10,560 nucleotides of DNA, taken from the NCBI GenBank assembly GCA_947565265.1, contig CANOFK010000020.1:1-10560 (forward strand), given 5' to 3'. Below are positions 5,647 through 10,560 of the stretch, one piece after another; within the stretch, counting starts at the first letter, position 1; every line of letters starts with the position of its first letter. The position numbers and the translations under genes were made by a program. The notes beneath the pieces were generated by a model. The model was given only the letters and a program-made list of their open reading frames with translations. It was not told the DNA's origin and searched no databases. Source of the DNA: an uncultured Clostridia bacterium. GTDB lineage: Bacteria > Bacillota > Clostridia > Oscillospirales > Acutalibacteraceae.

Positions 5647-5846
5647 TTTTTATTTTTTCTTATATTTTTCTATTATTTTTTTCTATTTTTCATTTCGTCT
5701 TTATTTCGTTTTTCATTTTTTGTTCTTTCACTCTCTTTTCCTTTTTTCTCTTCTTTTTGTTTTCCTCTTCTTTTGCCCTTTTGCCTTTTATTCTTTTTTC
5801 TGATTTCCCTTGCCCTTCCCCCTTCCCCGCTTTTCTTCTTTCCTTT
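5647..5846. other. 200-nt polypyrimidine tract upstream of the AICAR formyltransferase gene
   Basis: By hand count only about 21 of these 200 bases on the + strand are purines (about 12 A and 9 G), so roughly 90% are T or C. It is T-rich at first and becomes more C-rich to the right. The surrounding DNA is GC-rich coding sequence, so the change is abrupt. The mRNA would be nearly unstructured and G-poor, the kind of RNA bound by Rho or ribosomal protein S1. In DNA, long pyrimidine tracts can form triplex structures. An open reading frame spans it, but its translation here is only Phe/Ser/Leu-rich low complexity and it is not treated as coding. Confidence 0.75.
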
Positions 5847-5870
5847 AATTTAATGAAAGGTCGTGCGTTT

Positions 5871-7046
5871 ATGGCTAGCGAGATTTCCCTGAAGTATGGC
5901 TGCAACCCCAACCAAAAACCCTCCCGCATCTTCATGAAGGAGGGCCAGCTACCCGTGCAGGTGCTCAACGGCAAGCCCGGCTATATCAATTTTTTGGATG
6001 CCTTCAACAGTTGGCAACTGGTGCGGGAGTTAAAAGCCGCCACCGGCCTACCCGCGGCAGCCTCCTTTAAGCACGTAAGCCCGGCGGGCGCGGCGGTGTA
6101 CGTGCCCCTTTCCGACACCCTCAAAAAAATCTATTTTGTGGATGACCTGGAACTCTCCCCCATTGCCAGCGCCTATGCCGCTGCCCGGGGCGCGGACCGT
6201 ATGTCCTCCTATGGCGACTGGGCCGCCCTCTCCGACGTGTGCGACAAGGAAACCGCCACCCTACTGGCACGGGAGGTTTCCGACGGCATCATCGCCCCCG
6301 GCTACACCGAAGAGGCCCTGGCCATCCTCAAAACCAAGCGTAAAGGCAACTACAACGTGGTGCAGGTCGACGAAACCTACGTGCCCGCCCCCATCGAGCA
6401 CAAGGACGTGTTCGGCATCACCTTCGAGCAGGGCCGCAACGAGCTGAAAATCGACGAGTCCCTTTTAAACGACCTGCCCACCGCCAACAAAACCCTGAGC
6501 CCGGAGGCTAAACGGGACCTGGTCGTTTCCCTGATCACCCTGAAGTACACCCAGTCCAACTCCGTGTGCTACGTGAAAAACGGCCAGGCCATCGGCGTAG
6601 GCGCGGGCCAGCAAAGCCGTGTCCACTGCACCCGCCTGGCAGGCAATAAGGCCGATAACTGGTACCTCCGCCAGTCCCCCCAGGTGCTGGGGCTGCCCTT
6701 TAAGCCGGACATCCGCCGGCCGGACCGGGACAACACCATCGATGTGTATATCTCCGATGACTACATGGACGTGCTGGCCGACGGCCAGTGGGAGAACTTC
6801 TTTACCGTAAAGCCGCAGCCCTTTACCCGCGAGCAGCGCCGGGCCTGGCTGGACGGTATGTCCGGCGTGGCCCTGGGTTCCGATGCCTTCTTCCCCTTTG
6901 GGGACAATATCGAGCGGGCCCACAAGTCCGGCGTGGCGTTCATCGCCCAGCCCGGCGGCTCCATCCGGGACGACAACGTGATCGAGGCCTGCGATAAATA
7001 CGGCATCGCCATGGCCTTTACCGGCATCCGGCTGTTCCACCACTAA
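5871..7046 (+). CDS. purH: AICAR formyltransferase (stand-alone C-terminal PurH domain)
   Basis: A 391-residue protein corresponding only to the AICAR transformylase half of PurH; the N-terminal cyclohydrolase half is missing. It formylates AICAR to FAICAR with 10-formyl-tetrahydrofolate. Lys67-His68 in SFKHVSPAGAA matches the catalytic Lys-His pair (human 266-267). KYTQSNSVCYV (225-235), GAGQQSRVHCTRLAG (244-258), SDAFFPFGDN (337-346) and QPGGSIRDDN (360-369) are family signatures. The start at 5871 follows GAAAGG (5855-5860); the frame is open much further upstream but only through low-complexity sequence. An in-frame ATG at 5853 lies inside the binding-site region. It pairs functionally with the PurO-like enzyme encoded upstream. 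Confidence 0.95.
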   Translation: MASEISLKYGCNPNQKPSRIFMKEGQLPVQVLNGKPGYINFLDAFNSWQLVRELKAATGLPAAASFKHVSPAGAAVYVPLSDTLKKIYFVDDLELSPIASAYAAARGADRMSSYGDWAALSDVCDKETATLLAREVSDGIIAPGYTEEALAILKTKRKGNYNVVQVDETYVPAPIEHKDVFGITFEQGRNELKIDESLLNDLPTANKTLSPEAKRDLVVSLITLKYTQSNSVCYVKNGQAIGVGAGQQSRVHCTRLAGNKADNWYLRQSPQVLGLPFKPDIRRPDRDNTIDVYISDDYMDVLADGQWENFFTVKPQPFTREQRRAWLDGMSGVALGSDAFFPFGDNIERAHKSGVAFIAQPGGSIRDDNVIEACDKYGIAMAFTGIRLFHH

Positions 7047-7050
7047 GCCC

Positions 7051-7743
7051 ATGCGCAGGGCTATTTTCTGGGACTTCGACGGCACCCTGACCACCGGCGA
7101 GCCCACCTGGCGGTTCTGTCTGGTTCGGGCCCTGGGGCCTTTGGCAGAGCGGTACGGTGTCACCGAGGAGGCCTTGCGGCCCTTCCTTTGTACCGGTTTC
7201 CCCTGGCACCCGGACGGCGACAGCAGCCTTACCGGGGAGCGGTTCTGGCAGGCGCTGTATAGCCGGTTTTCGGCCGCCCTTATAGGTTGCGGGGTCCCCG
7301 AACCGGCTGCCGGCACCGCCGCCCGCCGGGTGCGGGAAATCGTGCAGGACAAAACGCTGTACCATGTGCGCCCGGATGCCGCCGCTACCCTGGCCGTCTG
7401 CGCCTATCAGGGCTGGAAAAACTACATCCTCACCAATAATTTCCCCGAATGGGAAAGCCTGCTCGGCCGGCTGGGCCTGCGGCAGTTTTTCTCCGGGATT
7501 GTGGTTTCCGGGGTGGTCGGCGCCAGCAAGCCGGAGGAAAAAATCTTCCGTATCGCAGAGCGGGTGGCCAACTTCCCCTCCCTCATCTGGATGGTCGGCG
7601 ACAACCCCCAGGCCGACATAGCCGGGGGCCTGGCCGCCGGCTGGCACACCGCCCACCTCTCCCGGCCCGGCGCCCCCCGCTCCGGGGCCGAAGTCACGGT
7701 AAGCAGCCTGACAGAGCTGCTGCGGTATCTCCCCAGGACATAG
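7051..7743 (+). CDS. HAD-superfamily hydrolase (phosphatase-like)
   Basis: A 230-residue protein with all four HAD motifs: DFDGT (8-12, nucleophile Asp8 and acid/base Asp10), Thr128 in ILTNN, Lys160 in GASKPEEK, and GDNPQADI (183-190) with Asp184 and Asp189 for magnesium. The segment of roughly 15-105 between motifs I and II is a mainly helical cap of the C1 type, as in phosphoglycolate phosphatase-like enzymes. The start lies 4 nt after the AICAR formyltransferase stop and no ribosome binding site is visible, so translation is probably coupled to that gene. The substrate is unknown. Position suggests a phosphorylated purine intermediate or a damaged metabolite, but that is only inference from context. 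Confidence 0.87.
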   Translation: MRRAIFWDFDGTLTTGEPTWRFCLVRALGPLAERYGVTEEALRPFLCTGFPWHPDGDSSLTGERFWQALYSRFSAALIGCGVPEPAAGTAARRVREIVQDKTLYHVRPDAAATLAVCAYQGWKNYILTNNFPEWESLLGRLGLRQFFSGIVVSGVVGASKPEEKIFRIAERVANFPSLIWMVGDNPQADIAGGLAAGWHTAHLSRPGAPRSGAEVTVSSLTELLRYLPRT

Positions 7744-7752
7744 GGAGAAGGC

Positions 7753-7786
7753 ATATTCGGTATATTCACCATATTCAACCATATAG
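7753..7786 (+). repeat. short 9-bp direct repeats before purD
   Basis: ATATTC occurs at 7753, 7762 and 7771, exactly 9 nt apart, and a related ATATAG follows at 7781. This AT-rich island lies in the 60-nt gap between the HAD gene and purD. It includes TATATT (7761-7766), a possible -10-like hexamer without a clear -35. It may be an internal promoter, a binding site array, or an unstructured leader for purD. Confidence 0.35.
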
Positions 7787-7803
7787 AAAGGACTGTGTTC
7801 GCT

Positions 7804-9069
7804 ATGAAAATATTGGTTGTCGGCAGCGGCGGCCGGGAGCACGCCATTGTCCGCAAACTGCGGGAAAGCCCTTTGGTCGAGGCCGTTTTCTGCGCGCCGG
7901 GCAACGGCGGCATTGCCCAGGACGCGGTTTGCTGCCCTGTGGGCGCAATGGACAAGGAAGGTATGCTGGCCCTTGCCCGGGAAAAGGCCGTGGACCTGGT
8001 GTTCGTGGCCCCGGACGACCCCCTGGGCGCGGGCATGGTAGATTACCTGGAGGCCGGCGGGTTCCTCTGCTACGGCCCCAACCGCCTGGCCGCCCAAATC
8101 GAAAGCAGCAAGGTTTTCTCCAAAAACCTGATGAAACAGTACGGCATCCCCACCGCGGGCTACGCGGTGTTTGACGATCCCGCCGCCGCGCTGGCCCACA
8201 TCAAAGCCCAAAACCAGTACCCCGCCGTGATCAAGGCAGACGGCCTGGCCGTGGGCAAGGGCGTATTCATCGCCCAAAACCAGCAGGAGGCCGCCGGCGC
8301 CCTGCACAGCCTGATGGAGGACAAAGTTTTCGGCGATTCCGGCAGCCGGGTGGTGGTGGAGGAATTCCTCACCGGCCCGGAGGTCACGGTACTGGCCTTT
8401 ACCGACGGCAACGTCCTGTGCCCCATGGTGTCCTCCATGGACCACAAGCGGGCCTTCGACGGCAACCGGGGCCCCAACACCGGGGGCATGGGCACCATTG
8501 CCCCCAGCCCCCTCTACACCCCGGAAATCGCCGCCCAGTGCATGGACTCCATCTTCCTGCCCACCATGCAGGCCATGAACGCCGAGGGCCGCCCCTTTAA
8601 GGGCTGCCTGTATTTTGGGCTCATGCTCACCCCCCAGGGCCCCAAGGTCATTGAGTACAACAGCCGTTTCGGCGACCCGGAGGCCCAGGTGGTGCTCCCC
8701 CTGCTGGAAACAGACTTTGCCGAAATCGTACTTGCCACCGCAAAAGGCACCCTGGGCGATGTAGATATCCGCTGGTCCGGCGATGCCTGCGCCTGCGTCA
8801 TCCTGGCCAGCGGCGGCTACCCCGGCAGCTATGAAAAGGGCAAAGAGATCGCCGGGCTGGACGCCCACGGCCAGGCGGCGGGCGTCACCGTGTACCACGC
8901 GGGCACCGGCTGGGAAGAGGGCCGTTTCCGCACCAACGGGGGCCGGGTGCTGGGCGTCACCGCCAAAGCCCCCACGCTGGCCGCCGCCCTGGAAAAATCC
9001 TATGCCGCCATAGAGAAAATCTCCTTCGAAGGCAGCTTTTACCGCAAAGACATCGGGCAGATCCGGTAA
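7804..9069 (+). CDS. purD: phosphoribosylamine-glycine ligase (GAR synthetase)
   Basis: A 421-residue PurD, normal length, which joins glycine to phosphoribosylamine using ATP. MKILVVGSGGREHAI is the classic N-terminus. The ATP-grasp part shows KADGLAVGKGV (144-154), VVVEEFLTGPEVTV (183-196), NRGPNTGGMG (221-230) and VIEYNSRFGDPEAQ (282-295), the metal and ATP site. One small variation is VAPDDPL (68-74), where most family members have GPE before the Pro-Leu. GAAAGGA (7786-7792) places the start at ATG 7804; a GTG at 7795 is too close to that site. It acts before PurN in the pathway although it is encoded last of the purine genes here. Confidence 0.97.
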   Translation: MKILVVGSGGREHAIVRKLRESPLVEAVFCAPGNGGIAQDAVCCPVGAMDKEGMLALAREKAVDLVFVAPDDPLGAGMVDYLEAGGFLCYGPNRLAAQIESSKVFSKNLMKQYGIPTAGYAVFDDPAAALAHIKAQNQYPAVIKADGLAVGKGVFIAQNQQEAAGALHSLMEDKVFGDSGSRVVVEEFLTGPEVTVLAFTDGNVLCPMVSSMDHKRAFDGNRGPNTGGMGTIAPSPLYTPEIAAQCMDSIFLPTMQAMNAEGRPFKGCLYFGLMLTPQGPKVIEYNSRFGDPEAQVVLPLLETDFAEIVLATAKGTLGDVDIRWSGDACACVILASGGYPGSYEKGKEIAGLDAHGQAAGVTVYHAGTGWEEGRFRTNGGRVLGVTAKAPTLAAALEKSYAAIEKISFEGSFYRKDIGQIR

Positions 9070-9111
9070 TCCCCCGGCTTGCCCCCTATTTTATGAAAGC
9101 AGGTAATCACT

Positions 9112-10398
9112 ATGAAAGCACCCATTACTTTTGCCATCGCGGGCTTTGGCGACCGGGGCAGCACCTATGCCTCCATGCAGTCGCTGTTCCCCGGGCGCAT
9201 GAAGATCGTCGCCGTAGCGGACCTGAACCCCGGCAAGGTAGAAAAGGCCAAAGCCCTCTATGATATCCCCGCGGAAAACTGCTTTGCCAGTGCCGAGGAG
9301 ATGCTCCGGCAGCCCCGCCTGGCCGATGTGATGATCGTTTCCACCATGGACCGCCAGCACGTAGGCCATGCCCTGCCCGCTTTAGAGCAGGGCTACCATG
9401 TGCTCATGGAAAAGCCCATCTCCCCGGACCTGGGCAAGTGCCGGGAGATCCTGGCAGCCTCGGCGGCCCACCCAAACCAGTATGTCATCCTCTGCCACGT
9501 GCTGCGGTACACCCTGTTCTACAATACCCTCAAAGATCTGCTGGACAGCGGCAAAATTGGCGATGTTGTCAGCATCTGCGCCAACGAGAACGTGGGCTAC
9601 TGGCACCAGGCCCACAGCTTTGTCCGGGGCAACTGGCGCAACGCGGATCAGACCAGCCCCATGATCCTGCAAAAATCCTGCCACGATATGGACATCCTCA
9701 CTTGGCTGATGGGCAAAAAGTGCAAGGCCGTGTCCTCGGTGGGCGGCATCCATCTGTTTAAGGAGGAGATGGCCCCTGCGGGCTCCACCCCCTACTGCCT
9801 AGGGGGCTGCCAGGCCAAAGAAGGCTGTATTTTTGACGCGGAGAAAATCTACCTCACCAGCGAAAAGACCGGCCTGCTCAACGGCAGCAGTTGGATCAGC
9901 TCCGTGCTCAGCGTCGAGAACACCCCTGAATCCACCCGCAAGGCCCTGGAGCAAGGCCAGTACGGCCGCTGCGTGTTCCGCTGCGACAACAACGTGGTCG
10001 ACCACCAGCAGACCAACCTGCTCATGGAGGGCGGCAGCACCGTCAGCTTTACCATGTGCGCCTTTACCGAGGACTGCTACCGCTACTTCAAGGCCATGGG
10101 CACCAAAGGGGAAATCGAGGCGGACATGAAGTCCAACACCATCCGGGTGCGGTTGTTCGGCCAAGGGGAAGAAACCATCGACCTGAAAACCCTCTCCGGC
10201 GACCTCAAGGGCCACGGCGGTGGCGACAGCGGCATCATCTCCGACTTCCTGGATATGCTCCTCGACGGCGCCGCCCCCACCCAGCGCACCACCACCCTGC
10301 AAAACTCTATGGAGAGCCACTACATCGCCCTGGCCGCCGAGGAATCCCGCTTGGCCGGCGGCCGCCTGGTCGACCTGGCCGGTTTCCGGGCTCGGTAA
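9112..10398 (+). CDS. Gfo/Idh/MocA family oxidoreductase
   Basis: A 428-residue NAD(P)-dependent oxidoreductase. The N-terminal Rossmann fold has AGFGDRG (10-16) and AVADLNP (34-40), and EKPISPD (100-106) carries the family's conserved Glu-Lys-Pro with catalytic Lys101. SCHDMDILTWLMG (189-201) supplies the usual Asp/His region. Cys229, Cys233 and Cys239, in YCLGGCQAKEGCIFDA, form a cysteine cluster seen in a subgroup of this family. Such enzymes usually oxidise or reduce sugars, inositols or their derivatives; the substrate here cannot be told. The ATG at 9112 follows GAAAGCAGG (9095-9103). It lies 42 nt after purD on the same strand, so it may be read with the purine genes without being part of the pathway. 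Confidence 0.9.
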   Translation: MKAPITFAIAGFGDRGSTYASMQSLFPGRMKIVAVADLNPGKVEKAKALYDIPAENCFASAEEMLRQPRLADVMIVSTMDRQHVGHALPALEQGYHVLMEKPISPDLGKCREILAASAAHPNQYVILCHVLRYTLFYNTLKDLLDSGKIGDVVSICANENVGYWHQAHSFVRGNWRNADQTSPMILQKSCHDMDILTWLMGKKCKAVSSVGGIHLFKEEMAPAGSTPYCLGGCQAKEGCIFDAEKIYLTSEKTGLLNGSSWISSVLSVENTPESTRKALEQGQYGRCVFRCDNNVVDHQQTNLLMEGGSTVSFTMCAFTEDCYRYFKAMGTKGEIEADMKSNTIRVRLFGQGEETIDLKTLSGDLKGHGGGDSGIISDFLDMLLDGAAPTQRTTTLQNSMESHYIALAAEESRLAGGRLVDLAGFRAR

Positions 10399-10410
10399 CG
10401 CCCCTTTTGG

Positions 10411-10560
10411 GCCTGCAAGCCTCCTTACGGTCGCCTCCGGCGGCCTGCAAGCCTCCTTACGGTCGCCTCCGGCGGCCTGCAAGCCTCCTTACGGTCGCCT
10501 CCGGCGGCCTGCAAGCCTCCTTACGGTCGCCTCCGGCGGCCTGCAAGCCTCCTTACGGTC
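10411..10560. repeat. perfect 32-bp tandem repeat, cut by the window edge
   Basis: A 32-bp unit beginning GCCTGCAAGC and ending CTCCGGCG starts at 10411, 10443, 10475, 10507 and 10539. There are four complete identical copies and 22 nt of a fifth, with no spacer between them. The array starts 12 nt after the stop codon of the oxidoreductase gene and continues past the window. Each junction forms GCCTCCGGCGGC (first at 10433-10444), a near-palindrome with one mismatched pair. 32 is not a multiple of 3, and no start codon introduces it on the + strand, so it is most likely a non-coding tandem repeat. Identical copies suggest recent expansion or homogenisation. Confidence 0.95.

Noticed and set aside
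5601..5870. N-terminal extension of the AICAR formyltransferase frame across the pyrimidine tract
   Set aside because: The added residues are only Phe/Ser/Leu low complexity from T-rich DNA; the conserved protein starts at 5871, where a ribosome binding site is present.
7018..8898. A 626-codon open frame on the - strand opposite the HAD and purD genes
   Set aside because: It mirrors high-GC codons of two well-supported genes, is rich in Gly/Ala/His/Val without domain motifs, and has no convincing ribosome binding site.
9799..10482. A 227-codon - strand frame starting in the tandem repeat
   Set aside because: Its start lies within repeated DNA and the body is antisense to the oxidoreductase gene; a 32-bp period shifts frame in every unit.
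10411..10560. CRISPR array
   Set aside because: Units are directly adjacent with no unique spacers, and no cas genes are present.

Overview
The window looks like the chromosome of a GC-rich anaerobic Firmicute, most likely of the Clostridia (Oscillospiraceae/Ruminococcaceae-like). This is an inference from G/C-ending codons, AGGAGG-type ribosome binding sites, the protein families present and the AT-rich, hairpin-rich intergenic DNA. No marker gene fixes the species.

Layout. Positions 1-508 hold the probable last codons of an upstream gene, a textbook intrinsic terminator, palindromic and foldable intergenic DNA, and promoter-like sequences. A small MIF-like tautomerase gene follows (509-832), with its own promoter and terminator. 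A purine biosynthesis cluster then runs on the + strand from about 1028: purE, an M29 metallo-aminopeptidase, purM, purN (overlapping purM by 7 nt), a possible 22-codon micro-ORF, a PurO-type IMP cyclohydrolase, a stand-alone AICAR formyltransferase (C-terminal half of PurH), a HAD hydrolase, purD and a Gfo/Idh/MocA-type oxidoreductase. All genes are on the + strand. Most gaps are short, but 409 nt separate the IMP cyclohydrolase from the AICAR formyltransferase.

How the genes work together. PurD makes GAR from phosphoribosylamine. PurN formylates GAR to FGAR. PurM closes the imidazole ring of FGAM to AIR. PurE moves the carboxylate on N5-CAIR to give CAIR. The AICAR formyltransferase makes FAICAR, and the PurO-like enzyme closes it to IMP. 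The last two steps are normally fused in bacterial PurH but are encoded here by two separate genes. purF, purL/Q/S, purK, purC and purB are not in the window. The aminopeptidase, HAD hydrolase and oxidoreductase are not known purine enzymes, and their place in the cluster is the main functional puzzle.

The most unusual non-coding features are: a composite set of palindromes followed by a roughly 200-nt tract that is about 90% pyrimidine just before the AICAR formyltransferase gene; a perfect 32-bp tandem repeat running off the right edge; and a promoter/operator-like region at 223-297. I found no mobile-element genes, CRISPR array, tRNA or rRNA. The coding part is largely ordinary metabolism, and I do not claim a new defence or mobile system.
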